A DNA stretch of 64,000 bases from Diadema setosum (taxonomy: Eukaryota > Echinodermata > Echinoidea > Diadematoida > Diadematidae), in assembly GCF_964275005.1 (NCBI RefSeq), contig NC_092695.1, positions 11,981,697-12,045,696 of the forward strand. The letters run 5' to 3'. The translations under genes and the position numbers were made by a program. The notes under the pieces were generated by a model, which was given only the letters and a program-made list of their open reading frames with translations, ran no database searches and had not been told where the DNA came from. Of this stretch, positions 33,360 through 44,986 are shown piece by piece; positions within the stretch are counted from its first letter, which is position 1, and each line of letters starts with the position of its first letter.

Positions 33360-35480
33360 ACATCCCAGCTAGCAGACGGAGGTCAAAAAGACGTCTCAAT
33401 TTGGTCGCAACTACATGGTCAAAGTTGTCGCAAGTCTGAAAATGACCAGAAAATGACGTGATTTCAACGTCTCTTTGAAACGAATTTATCACATCATGTT
33501 ATGGACCTCCTGATGTGTTACGTCAGTTTTGCGACGTATTTATTACCTAATATTGGTGACATATTGATGACGTAAAATTTACGTCAATTTTGCGACGTAA
33601 TTTTACGTCATAAACACGTATTAATGACGCAATCTTCGTTGGTTTGCAACGTATTCATAGCGTTATTTAAATGACGTCTTAATACCGTAATATATACTTT
33701 GTTTTACAACGCATTTATGACGTCATATGAGCGATGTATTAACGTGAAATTTTCGTCAGTTTTGCGACGTATTTATGACGTCATATTAGCGACGAACTAA
33801 AGACGTAAAATTCAAGTCAATTTTGTGACGTATTATTCACGTCGTATTTACGACGCATAAGTGAAGTAAAATTACCGTTGCTTTGCAATGCATTTATCAC
33901 GTCATATTAATGACGTATTATAATGTGAAATTTAGGCTACATTGTTTTGGGACGTATTTATGACGTTATATTACCGACATGTGAACGTTATGTTCCCGTC
34001 AGTTTTGCGACGTCTTTGTAGCGTCATATTATTAGGCCTACGAATTATAGAGTTTTATAGTTATATCAGTTTTTGTGCAACGTGTTTATCACGTCATTAT
34101 ATTAATGACGTATCATAACGTTAAATTTACGTTGATTTGCGACGTATTTATGACGTTATATTAACGACATGTGAACGTTATGTTCACGTCAGCTTTGTGA
34201 CGTCTTTATGACGTCATATAATTAGGCCTACGAATTATAGTTTTGTAGAGTTATATCAGCTTGTTTTGCAACGTATTTATGACGTATTATAACGTGAAAT
34301 TTAGGCTACATTGTTTGGGACGTGTTTATGATGTTATATTAGCGAAATATGAACGTTATGTTCACGTCAGTTTTGCGACGTCTTTATGACGTCATTTTAT
34401 TAGGCCTACGAATAGTTTTATAGAGTTATATTGGTTTGCTTTGCAACGTATTTATCACGTCATATTAATGACGCATTATAACGTTAAATTATGCTGTTTT
34501 GCGACGTATTTATGACGTTATATTAACGACATATGAACGTTATGTTCACGTCAGTTTTGCGACGTCTTCATGAGGTCATATAATTAGGCCTACGAATTAT
34601 AGTTTTGTAGAGTTATATCAGTTTGCTTTGCAACGTATTTATCACGTCATATCAATGACGTATTATGACGTTAAATTTACGTTGTTTTGCGACGTATTTA
34701 TGACGTTATATTAGCGACATATTAACGTTACGTTTACGTAAGTTTTTCAACGTCTTTATAACGTCATATAATTAGGCCTACTAATTATAGAGTTTTATAG
34801 AGTTATATCAGTTTGCTTTGCGACATACTGTCGTCAGAATGACGACATTATCACGTCATTACTGTCGTCAGAAAGACGTCGAAACTGTCAACAATAAGAG
34901 GAATTTTCGTTGAAATGGAAGATATAAAAATGACGTCATTATTTAGACTTCAGAAAGGCGCAATAATTGTCGTTTGTTTAACATGAATAAGCAAAGAAAG
35001 CAGACATTATTTAGACGTCTTAAACTGACGCCAGAAAGTCGTATTTCTGCTCAAATGGATGACGTCTAAAAGACGACATATTTGTGACGTCTTTGTGACG
35101 TCTGGGTTGTTATACAAAGACGTCATAAAGACGTGTAAATTACTAATTTGAAGACGAGACTGACGTCAAAAAAAATCTTTTAGACGAAAATAAACAAAGA
35201 TACTGGACGCACGTCATATTAACGTTTCAAACTGACGTCAATATGTCGTATTTTTGCTCAAAAGGAAGTTGTCCAAAAGACGTTATATAAGAGTCGTCTT
35301 AATGACATGTAAATCACAATTCTAAAGACAAGATGTACGTCAGAACGTCATGAGCACGTCGTTTACACGTCAATTCATGACTTTTTAACGTATATTGGAA
35401 AAGAAAACAAGGAATACATCTGAAAGACGCCTTTTCTTCAAGAACAAGGGAAATGGACGTGATTTTGACGTCATTTTGAA
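33360..35480. repeat. ACGT-rich tandem array with higher-order structure
   Basis: About 2.1 kb dominated by the words gcgacgtatttatgacgtcatatta and relatives. From 33.5 to 33.95 kb a monomer of about 60 bp repeats: starts of the gcgacgtatt core lie at 33531, 33592, 33646, 33706, 33764, 33825, 33885, 33949. From 33.95 to 34.85 kb three monomers form a unit of about 185 bp, marked by attaggccta at 34031, 34221, 34399, 34583 and 34771. From 34.85 to 35.48 kb a different but related gacgtc-rich unit of about 207 bp is present (aaactgacg at 35022 and 35229). TGACGTCA, the full CRE palindrome, occurs at least eight times. No coding capacity. It is a satellite or the internal part of a large non-autonomous transposon. 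Confidence 0.85.
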
Positions 35481-37062
35481 GTCGTGGCCAGTTGGTTTAT
35501 CAGTATTTCAGTTTAAGATCTAATAAAACGCTTGTGAGCACCTCAAGGTACAAATCATGATAAAAATCTAACCTACCCTACTCCTGCAAATGTCCTAAGC
35601 CTTATATCTACGTCTACCACCTATTCATATATAGTTGCTAGCATTGTTGTATCAGAAAAATTTGTAATGCTTTATGACATGGTTGCTAAACTAGGTCACA
35701 GCAGGCTCAATCTTGAAATATATAAATATGTGTTCATAAAACACGCTGGAGTTTGAATAACAAACATTTTTTTAACAATAGAGTGCACAATTTCTGACAA
35801 TTTTATGATTATAACCAGAATGTTTACTTTTTCAGACGTGAACAACGACCAGCTGTGACCTCGCTCTCATTTTCTTTCAGAATAACTCTTGATTACGATT
35901 TTTACGTTAGCATACACGAAACTTTGCAAGTAACGATATACTGCACACCTACCACACCCACACAAACACATACACACACAAACACACAACACACATTGCA
36001 CGCACTCGCACATACACACAAAGACACACACACAAAGTGCATGGAAGGTGCAATCATTGCACTTTCAGGCGCCCGCCCTCGAGTTTTCGGTGCAAAGAAA
36101 ACACACACACACACACATTGCAACATTGCTGATAGATTCCGTACTTTTGTCCAGGCTTGGTATGGAGCTATATAGGACACCATAATATGATGGCTAACAT
36201 CGTTTAAACGTATATCAGTTTCCTATAAATGCATATTATAAAAACGCGTAAGTAGCGTCTGTGACTCTGAACAGATGCTTGATGTTCCAACTTAATGAAA
36301 AGACCTTAAATTTGGCTAATATCGGGTAGATTAATTTTCTTTTGGTTATCCTTCACCATTAGAATAAATGAAATTAATTTGTGCCAAATTATAAAACGAT
36401 CGTTTCAAATCGCTTCCACAAATGTGTATTACTCATAAACTCATGAACCCACCTGGGAATCTGATACCAGTTAATGCCAGGTGATTGTTTCTATATGTAA
36501 TATATCGATCATGAAGTTTCATAAAAAGTTACGAGTATAACAAGAACTCGAGTTTTGGAGCGCGCTCGGTAACCAGCTAGCACACGTGTGAATGCGGCTA
36601 GTGTTCTTATAAACAAACAAACAAACAAATCAGTGTTTTAATATTCAATCATTTATCTTCATCATCCATTGAATCGACTAACAATAAGGGTGCTAAGGCC
36701 ATGTGGGCGTTGATGGGAGGGATCGAGTAGGAATATATTGATAGTCGCAATGCTTATTATAGACTGATGAAAATGATGAAGCTGAAAATATGCAAGAGAT
36801 TTCGTGAAGTTGTTGATGGATTGGTGACATGAAAAAAAGTATTGATAAGTGCAATATGGTGGAGGAAGATTGCTTGTGGTAATTTGTATACGATGGTGAT
36901 ACGAGTAGCAATCATGGTGATGATGATGGTGATAAGATGATATCCAGTTGTGAAATGATAGTAATAATGTTTATGGTCGATCCCACAGAACTCTTTTCTG
37001 TGATCGATCCCTCAGTTTTATAATCTAATTGAAGCAATGATGGTAGTGATGATTGCTTGATA
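35481..37062. other. Non-coding stretch with CA-rich tracts
   Basis: Interrupted (CA)n at 35953-36035 and 36099-36118, (CAAA)n near 36613. No exon supported. Confidence 0.45.
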
Positions 37063-37543
37063 TTAAAGGAAACCAAAACCCAAAAGAGCAATATGGATTG
37101 AGTGAACGCAGCAACATTAGTGAAAGTTTGAGGAAAATCCGACAATCGATGCAAAAATTATTCATTTTTATAGTTTTGGTGTTGTAATCACTGGATAAGG
37201 AGACTACTAGAGTCCATGACGTCATGTGTGGACAACAATGTAAAGAAAACATGAAGAGAATTCCACAAAGAAATCATTTTTCATGAAAATTACACATTCC
37301 ATCAACTTAATTGATACTGACATAAGTTATGTTAAGGGTAGTAATCATTCCCCCTACTTTCTGAAAGCGGTTTTTATAGTATCCCCTTATCCAGTTGTAC
37401 CAACATCAAAACGTTAAAAATGCATAACTTTTGCATCTTTTACAATCAATGTGCGATTTTCCTTTAACTGTCACTGATGTGTTTTACTACTGTTGCTGCT
37501 TTCACTCAATCCACATTTCTCTTTGGGTTTGGGTTTCCTTCAC
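37063..37543. mobile_element. Foldback MITE, TTAA-type (family A, copy 2)
   Basis: The element 37067-37539 begins aggaaaccaaaaccca after TTAA and ends tgggtttcct. Internal segments (attgagtgaacgcagcaac.ttagtgaaagtttgagg, gacaatcgatgcaaaa, ggagactactagag) match the copy at 11.58-12.15 kb. The right flank is TCAC instead of TTAA, so the edge is eroded. Confidence 0.75.
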
Positions 37544-38254
37544 TGATGGTCGTTTTGGTAGAGGTAACGAGGCACTTGATGAGGAGAACTATAGGTTTGT
37601 CAATAATAAACTGAACATAAAAAAATATAGACCTATATATCTATATTGATAGATCAATTCAAACCGTACGTAATATTAGAATGAAAATGAGTTGCTGTTT
37701 GCTTTATAAACGCTGTTTCAAAATGCCTTTATAAAGCTGATTGAATTAATATATTAATATAGAGATTTTATCGATCGAAATCGATGATTACTCTCCCCCA
37801 GCTTCTCTTCCCTCCCCATCTTCATCTTGGATGTTAGTGCATGAGAATTTAATCATAATTATATCTTGATCTACATGAACCTGAACTAAAAAGAAGCCTA
37901 CTACGCCTTTCTGAATCATTTTTTTTTTTAAAAAAAAGCACAATCATCGTGAGGTTGGAGAAGTATAAACCCAAATTAACCAAGTAGTGTGTTCATGTTA
38001 CCCAATTAGACCCGTGAATGCCCACTTCGAATCTGATTCTGCGTGGCTTAATAAACATGATCAATGTTAACAATAGCAATTGCTGCAGTTGTACGCCTAT
38101 ATAGGCCGATATAATACTTATATCATAATTTATTCCAAGCTTAGATTTCCAATTTACTTTTGCAAGATATTGATGAAAACTTCGAGTTTGCATCTTAACA
38201 ACAATTTGTACTCCATGACTGAATTTCTCTTTTCTAATGTTTTCATCGAGACAC
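37544..38254. other. Non-coding stretch
   Basis: A T-run then A-run at 37919-37937 form a small hairpin. No gene recognised. Confidence 0.4.
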
Positions 38255-38316
38255 TCAGCGATTAGAAACATTGTAATAAGCGCTTTATAAATGATATTTA
38301 TTATTATCATTAACAG
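38255..38316 (+). mobile_element. Possible LINE 3' tail (L2-like)
   Basis: Reads ttgtaataagcgctttataaatgatatttattattatcatt, resembling the 'aagcgctttataaat...(ATT)n' ends of L2/CR1-type elements. No coding remnant found upstream. Confidence 0.35.
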
Positions 38317-38670
38317 CGCAATTAAGTCTTGCGAGACAAAGGAAAAGTGTCAGCAGACGGCGAACAAAACCACAGGAATACCAGTAGTGTAAGCAGACGG
38401 CAAAGCAGAACGCGATACCGATGGCGAAGTGGAAACACGCACACACACACAACACACACACTTTGTTTTTCAATGATATTTTATTGATTTCATTCAAATC
38501 AATCATAAATCAACCCATTCTGGGTGTAGCATGAACATAAAAACGGTACAAATGCCATTCAAAAGACAAATCCATTACAAACTTATACTGCCAATCATCT
38601 CCCTTCAAACATAACAACTCGATTATAAATCAATCCTACTGACCATTTCTTCACGAGAAAGTATTGACAT
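38317..38670. other. Non-coding stretch
   Basis: Contains (CA)n at about 38440-38460, and at 38468-38510 a segment (attttattgatttcattcaaatcaatc) that may be another minus-strand LINE end. Confidence 0.3.
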
Positions 38671-38688
38671 GTACAAAAAAAAAATACA

Positions 38689-38728
<40 letters not shown>

Positions 38729-38938
38729 CACACAAAGCCGTTGTTATGACAGCTCACCAGGCGGCGTGCCATTCTCACATTCTAATCTGATTCTGTGGTT
38801 AGCAGACGACCATGGTACTGTATACAAGAAAGCAACACAAGTATCGCAACCAACTAGTACACTGATAGTCTTTGCTCAAGTGCCACAATTGGCAATTTCG
38901 ACGCGTTAGGGTTACGGAAAAAAAAATCGCGCCCGGGC
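38671..38938 (-). mobile_element. Dispersed repeat ending in GCCCGGGCGCG and (CA)n (copy 2)
   Basis: Reverse-orientation copy of the 30343-30650 repeat. (CA)n at 38684-38733 is followed by ggcgtgccattctcacattctaatctgattctg, tttgctcaagtg.cacaattggcaatttcgacgcg and a gcccgggc end. The two copies are about 8 kb apart and inverted. Confidence 0.75.
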
Positions 38939-39200
38939 CATCATTTTCGGCATGTCACCTGATATATCTTCGTTTCGTCGATAGATTTACTGATTCGTTA
39001 TTCAGGCAAGAAATTTACGTTCGTGTGCGAACCATTAATTTTGTGGTTAAGACTCAACCTCGGTTCAGCCGTCTTGCAAGATTACCTTCACCTGATAAGA
39101 TTTCAGTTTTTCATATGTTATGTGGGCGCCATAATACATTATATTCGCACAAAATGTAGTTCTTTTCACATATTCTGTGGGCTCCATATAGGCTAACTGT

Positions 39201-39579
39201 TTAGAGGGATCGTATAGTTTTGGGTGAGATCTAACTTCAGGTTTCTAACATTTTTGAGATAATGAGAAACGTGTTATAAAATATGAAAGAGCATGTAATT
39301 CCAAGAGGGATTCAAAGTTTATTTGATGAAAATTGGTTTTAAAATGGCTGAAATATCCAAAACAGAGCAATTCTAATAATAGGTGGGACTCACCTCATAT
39401 TAGGATCACATTGTTTTATTTTGTTTTTGGATGTCTCAGCCATTCCTAAACCAATTTTCTTCTAATAGACTTCGAAATCCAGTTAGAATGGTATGCTGTG
39501 TATTATTTCATAAGTTGTTTATCGCTGAAAGTTAAAAACCTCAATCCTCATCTCCACTAACACTAAACCATCCCTTTAA
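39201..39579. mobile_element. Foldback MITE, TTAA-type (family C, copy 2)
   Basis: The element 39205-39575 begins agggatcgtatag and ends accatccct, with TTAG/TTAA flanks. Interior segments (gaaagagcatgtaattcc, gatgaaaattggtttt, ccaattttctt) match the 29.81-kb copy. It is more diverged than that copy. Confidence 0.7.
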
Positions 39580-40240
39580 CAAACTCCCACAAGGCCTATA
39601 TATTTTGGGTTTTACGTCTAGGTTAAGAGAAAAGAAATGATAATATCAGAACCCTTCCCTCTCGTGTTTTGGTTATTTGTATAGTCCTTCATCTCAATGA
39701 ACTGGGCCACCTCCTTCCTGTCACTTTCCTGTATGAAAGTCAGCACCAGCTTATTAGTTTTTACAGAGTGCGTGAGGTTTGGAACGAAATATGGTTAACG
39801 TGTATGGTGCAATCATTATAAAAAGGTCTTATTTATAATAAGACATTATAATAATGATTATTATTTCTCTTCAAAATGGTAAAGTAGTTACTAGTAGCAC
39901 TCGACAAAAATGACTGACAAGGTTATAAACTTACACCACACACATGGCAATATTGCCATTGAAGCCAATGCGAATTACATGTGTGACACATTACAAGGTA
40001 CACATTAACAAGAAAAGTAAACGCTTAACTTCGATAAAATGAATCCTGACAGCATGATGCTGATATTGAAAGAAATTAAAATTAGGCTTACCATAAAATG
40101 AACATCTTTATGCAAGTTTATGTGCAAACTTGGCCGCGAGAAAAGTGAGACGCCTATAAGCGACCGTATGTATCGAATTCTTGTCGCAGGTGCAATGAAT
40201 GATTTACTTTGATGGAATATTGAGAAACCAAACATGGCCG
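39580..40240. other. Non-coding stretch
   Basis: A small perfect hairpin (gtcttatttataataagac, 39829-39847). No gene recognised. Confidence 0.4.
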
Positions 40241-40337
40241 GCGGAACCGGGGGGGGGGGGGAGCAGGGGGCTCGGGGCCCTCATTTTTTGTGCACCATAC
40301 AAAGGAATACATAAGGTGTCATCACTAACGTTTGCCC

Positions 40338-40369
<32 letters not shown>

Positions 40370-40403
40370 TTTTTAAACCCGGAAGTACGTAAGTGGCACT
40401 AAA
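40241..40403. mobile_element. Poly-G/poly-C element with CCGGAAGT end
   Basis: A G13 run (40249-40261) and a C19 run (40336-40354) oppose each other about 75 bp apart, followed by (CA)n and ccggaagtacgtaagtggcact. The last part resembles cccggaagtggcacc in the elements at 41.56 and 59.83 kb. Probably a degraded relative of that family. Confidence 0.4.
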
Positions 40404-41552
40404 GAGAAATAGAGATCTTTGAGCGCGGTAAGGTTATGTTTTTCCGCTGAATACCTTTTTTTTTTTTTTTTTTTTCTTGGCAGCTGAAGAAACCCAGAAG
40501 TGAGAGGAGAAAGATGAGCTGAAGACCATGTTTTTTGTTTGCTTGTTTGTTTGTTTTTTGTTTGTTTTTTGTTTTTGCTTGTTAGCTCATGAAACCAAAT
40601 ACAACTGTTAGTGGAAATGACTGTCATGAGAGAGGTATTTATGAAACCTTGAGTGTAGTAAAAGTGAAACACTATTCCAAAGAAATAGGGCATGGTGTGG
40701 GGAAGAACAGATGTGGGGATGAGCAGATGAGTGAACCCCATGTGCTAACAAAACCCAAAAAAACATACAAACAAACAAACGAACAAACAAACTATCGACA
40801 TGAAATTAAGGAAAGAACTTGTTCTTAAATATTTGTTTTTATTCAGGGAGGTGAGGCTCCTCCCTGTGTTATTTAAGTAAAGAGCAATTCAGGAGAGATG
40901 TGTGAGCAGGTCAATAGGAAATTAATAAGGCGATCACACCTCATTGGATTGAGCATCCTCCTTTTGTGTATATACGGGGTCATTCACAGTCGAAAGCATA
41001 AGGATCGATGATGCATCCCCTAAATAGATTGTCTTTCGAATAAATCAAGAGGTCGAAGTGATGGAAAGAAAGGTCATTGATGTTCAATTTTGTCTCTTAC
41101 CATAAGGCCTGTATATTGAGATATTTGTCTTTATATGCAAATCTATGAGACTATGAACGACAGAGAATTAGGATACATATTGAGAAGAATCATGGGCCCA
41201 CATCAGAGTACTAATTCATTCCGGATTTGAGCACAGGTCTTGACACGCGAAATGTTTTGCTACACGATGGCTTTGTTGTGGTTTAATAAAGCTGTATTTA
41301 CAATTTACTTTCCAGTCAGCGGGCTGACTGCAGCTGACCTCCTTCCCCACCCCGCCTCCGGTTCCGTTCCCCCGCTGCAATGAGTGACCAATGAGACGCA
41401 AAATGCAGCTAGACTCGAATCTGAACACACATTGCTTGAAAACGGCTTTCTGATTTTTTTTTTTTTTTTAATAGCTTTGGTTCTCTGACACTACTACAGT
41501 GTATATCTCTCCATTCACCTATATCATCTTGCAGTGTATGTATGTATATATA
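40404..41552. other. Non-coding stretch
   Basis: T-run 40457-40475 and (GTTT)n at 40530-40580. No exon supported. Confidence 0.4.
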
Positions 41553-41725
41553 TGTATCAGTGGCGGATCCAGAGGGGGCGCAAGAGGCGCACGCCCCCCC
41601 CCTTTATTTATCGTTAAAAACAAAAGAAATAAAAAGAAAAAATGAAAGTTAACCCGGAAGTGGCACCAAAAATAATAGTTACGCCCCCCCCCCTTTACAG
41701 AATTCCTGGATCCGCCCCTGTGTAT
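41553..41725. mobile_element. CAGTGGCGGATCC MITE (copy 1), 5-bp TSD
   Basis: The element 41558-41720 (163 bp) runs from cagtggcggatccag to ctggatccgcccctg. TGTAT flanks both sides. It contains C-runs and cccggaagtggcacc. The terminus is widely seen in hAT-type MITEs; the 5-bp target site is an observation here. The second copy at 59.8 kb is closely similar throughout. Confidence 0.85.
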
Positions 41726-41778
41726 GCATGTATGTATGTATGTATGTATGCATGTATGTATCTAGGTGGGTACGTAAT

Positions 41779-41779
41779 T

Positions 41780-41837
<58 letters not shown>

Positions 41838-41840
41838 TAT
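41779..41840. repeat. (AT)n microsatellite
   Basis: About 58 bp of pure AT next to the tRNA-like element. It produces spurious Tyr-Ile frames on both strands. Confidence 0.95.
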
Positions 41841-41874
41841 ATAAACAAAGAAAGGGACGAACACCGAACCAGGG

Positions 41875-41946
41875 CTTTCTATAGCTCAGTCGATAGAGCA
41901 CCGGTCTGGTAATCCGGAGGTCTCGGGTTCGAATCCCGATGGAAAC
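41875..41946 (+). tRNA. tRNA-Thr-like element, anticodon GGT (SINE head or pseudogene)
   Basis: Folds as a cloverleaf of 72 nt: D arm gctc/gagc (41884-41899), anticodon arm 41901-41917 with loop ctggtaa (anticodon GGT at 41908-41910), five-base variable loop, perfect T arm tcggg-ttcgaat-cccga (41923-41939). The A box (tagctcagtcgata) and B box (gggttcgaatccc) are intact. Defects: a T-T mismatch at the base of the anticodon loop and a C-C mismatch at the first acceptor pair. Eukaryotes normally decode this box with AGT, so GGT is atypical. The inverted partner at 42.2 kb and the fragment at 12.4 kb point to a tRNA-derived repeat, not a working gene. Confidence 0.5.
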
Positions 41947-41982
41947 CCATTGTAACCCATTATGATATGTTATAGAAGATTA

Positions 41983-41983
<1 letters not shown>

Positions 41984-42029
<46 letters not shown>

Positions 42030-42076
42030 CTTATTTATTTATATATATGTATGTATATACTGTATATATATATATG

Positions 42077-42124
<48 letters not shown>
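41984..42124. repeat. Interrupted (AT)n tract between the inverted tRNA-like copies
   Basis: Three long AT runs separated by atttacttattt, gtatgtatatactg and similar interruptions. With the flanking inverted repeats this could extrude as a cruciform. Confidence 0.9.
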
Positions 42125-42129
<5 letters not shown>

Positions 42130-42189
42130 TTTTTTAAACAAGGAAGGAAAAACTGACCAGAAACAATTGTAATAATAAATAGCGAAAAT

Positions 42190-42270
42190 TTTGAGCAAAG
42201 AAAATGGGTTTTCATCGGGATTCGAATCCGAGACCTCCGGATTACTAGACCGGTGCTCTACCGACTATAT
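42190..42270 (-). mobile_element. Inverted, damaged copy of the tRNA-like element
   Basis: On the minus strand: gtcggtagagcaccggt, loop ctagtaa (AGT in the anticodon position), an intact T arm (tcgga-ttcgaat-cccga is one mismatch short) and a trailer with tttctttgctca. Part of the D arm (about four bases of gctca) is missing and the start runs into (AT)n. It pairs as an inverted repeat with 41875-41946. Confidence 0.65.
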
Positions 42271-44729
42271 ATATATATATACACTATGGAATAAAGAGAG
42301 AGAGAGAGAGAAATGGAAATAAAGTTGAAAAATGAAATCATCCCTCCCACCCCCCCCCCCAAAAAAAATGACCAACACAGCAATACATTGCATTGTAAAC
42401 ACATCTGCATAATCTACACAAACTTTTCTGCATTCAGATCTCACCCCTGTAGTATTATAATTATGTATTGATACTGATGAATAGTGATATATTACAAGGC
42501 CCTAGCACAAACACCCAATGCACATGCTGCACGCGCACAGCTTACCCTAATCCAGTATAATATATCTTTCTTCCACGACTACACCATTGTGAAAACTCTC
42601 CCTCTTGCCAGGCTGAGACAAACCTGAGCTAAATTTCCCATGAGGCTGTCAGCCAAGTCAAGTGATACTAATGCTGACGGTCTCCTGCTCCGTCGTTAAA
42701 TCGAATTTATTACCTTCTATGATTTATAAAACCATAAAGGTTTCTTTGCTGCAGTATCATGTTTATGAATTTCTCTTTTTTATTTATAATTTTGTTAGTT
42801 CTTTACAACAAAGTAATTTATATTGTTTTGACGTGAGAAGCAGAATAAGTGGAGATAATTATTCAAACTAGCTATTTTTCCACAAGTGCGATCTCTTTCG
42901 CTTGTCTTTATGTTCTGTATTTCTATGAACACACACAATTGCCTCGATGCGTAACAAGACGGTGGTGACAACACCTAAAACATGTATTCACAGAAATATT
43001 CATGTTTTCACTTCAGCTTTGAATGTCCTCCTGCTTTGGTTCCTTATGTGTCAGTCACCTAAGCAGAGAGAGGATCGCTCAATTGAACTGTTTGGCGATA
43101 CTTATATACCGCCATCTTCGGTGAGACTATTGCAACTGCATATGGTAGTCGCGGAATGAAGCTACCACCAATGCATTGAGTTACCGAAGGATATTTTACA
43201 TGGTGAGCACGAGACCCCAACTAAATATGATACATCTTCCTCCTTCTTCGTAACATGTGCTGTATAATTTTTGTTAACCCTCTATGTGCCAAGGACATTG
43301 GACAATGTGTGCTCTGCTATATGAGGTTTTCTGTGTGAATACGCACTCAAACCACACAAAGGGTTAATGAGAAATTGACACACATACAAATCTTGTACTT
43401 GGGGGCATTTTATACAGTCTATAGTCTTAAACTAAACTGAAATAAGATTTTCGGCAGAAACTAAGGAATATTTCGCCAGTGACTATTGCTCTTATACAAA
43501 CAATCATTTGCAGCCATGAAAGAAATAAAATCCCATTCCAAAAGTCACGGAAATTTTGTCACCTATAATCATGGGTGACATGGTGTCATTACGTAAGCAG
43601 TTGGGTAAAAGTGGTCTTTCTGGAGTTTTTGATGATGATTCAGTGGATAAGATGTGACTATGGAATTTTCGTCTTTAATGGTGTTGGGTTATGCTTTCGA
43701 TTGACCTTCTCCTTAAATGGTTAAGTAGGCCTAAAGGGTAGAAATATAATATTTTCAAAAATTGGTTCATATTCAATAATATTGCAATGCATGTGAACAG
43801 CCAATCTGTCATTCGACATAATTGATCTATCAATGGAATCAAATGATTTGTATGTCAGGACATACATGTTTTAGTTGTCTCTGAGGTTTTGTTGTGATGG
43901 GGAATTTTGAAGGAAGGGGGGAATGGGGCAGGGTAGTAAGGGGGAGAATGGACGGGGGTAAGGGCGGGCTGTTTTTTTTTTTAAGAATAAACTTCAATCA
44001 ATGGATATTGATACCTAAAGTTGGTTAGAATGAATGTTGAAAATAAAGTGTGTGTGTGTGTGTGTTTGTTTGTTTCTTTGTTTTTTTGTTTTTTGTTTTT
44101 TTTTTGGGGGGGTAGTGATTTAGATAATAAAATTCGTAATGTAATGAAGGAATAAAATCAAAAAGAGAATGTGTGGTTAATAGTGAAAAATAGTAAAAAA
44201 GAGGTATGTATATGAATTGTGAAAAAAAATGTATCAGTGTGTATCAAAATATATCAAATTGATGTTAAATGTTGGTATAAATTTTGTTTCCATTGATGAT
44301 TATGAAATTGATGTAAAACAGAGTTTTGTATAAATTTGTTTGTACATTGTGTTTCCCATTGATGAAGAATAACATATTCTTTTTAAAAAAAAATGAGATC
44401 ATTGCATCAGGGCTATTACTATATCGGGCGAGCCTCGACGACACATGGGATAGGATTCTTAATTTGTCTCAGAGTCTTTTCTACCTTAAGTAAATAATAA
44501 AAAAAAGAACTCACCAGTTACTGGTTATTTAATTTCCAGACTTTAAGAATTAAAATGGCAAACATCCCAATTATATGCCATGCACGCAATTAGACTTCAA
44601 CATTTTATTTCAATATCTCTCCCCTCTCTCTCTCTTTCCTTATCCTTTTATTCCACGAGCACAACGTTGAAATTCCTTGTTTTCTTTTATTGTAGGCCTA
44701 TCAATGTCATTCATTATTGGTTGCTAAAC
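42271..44729. other. Non-coding stretch
   Basis: (GA)n at 42295-42311, a C-run and A-run at 42349-42369, (GT)n then (GTTT)n at 44050-44100. Open frames (for example 42947-43159) show no domain. Confidence 0.4.
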
Positions 44730-44915
44730 AGTCAAGCTTTGTGCTTATTCTTGGCAATGGTTTTGTATGCCAATTCAGATATAATGCATGTGATTATGTT
44801 GCAGATGTGTACTGTATGACAAAAATTTGTTGAAAATAGTCATAATAATGTATGATGCCACATTTTTGTACAATTTTAACCCATTAGTAACTGAACCGCC
44901 CAAAACCGCCCGTCC

Positions 44916-44986
<71 letters not shown>

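Noticed and set aside
33360..35480. CRISPR-like or other array with spacers
   Set aside because: The repeats are contiguous and diverged without unique spacers, and the DNA is clearly animal.
41875..41946. Functional tRNA-Thr gene
   Set aside because: Unusual GGT anticodon, stem mismatches and a repeated, inverted context favour a tRNA-derived repeat. Kept as tRNA-like at reduced confidence.
41642..42156. Tyr/Ile-rich open frames on both strands
   Set aside because: Produced by (AT)n tracts.
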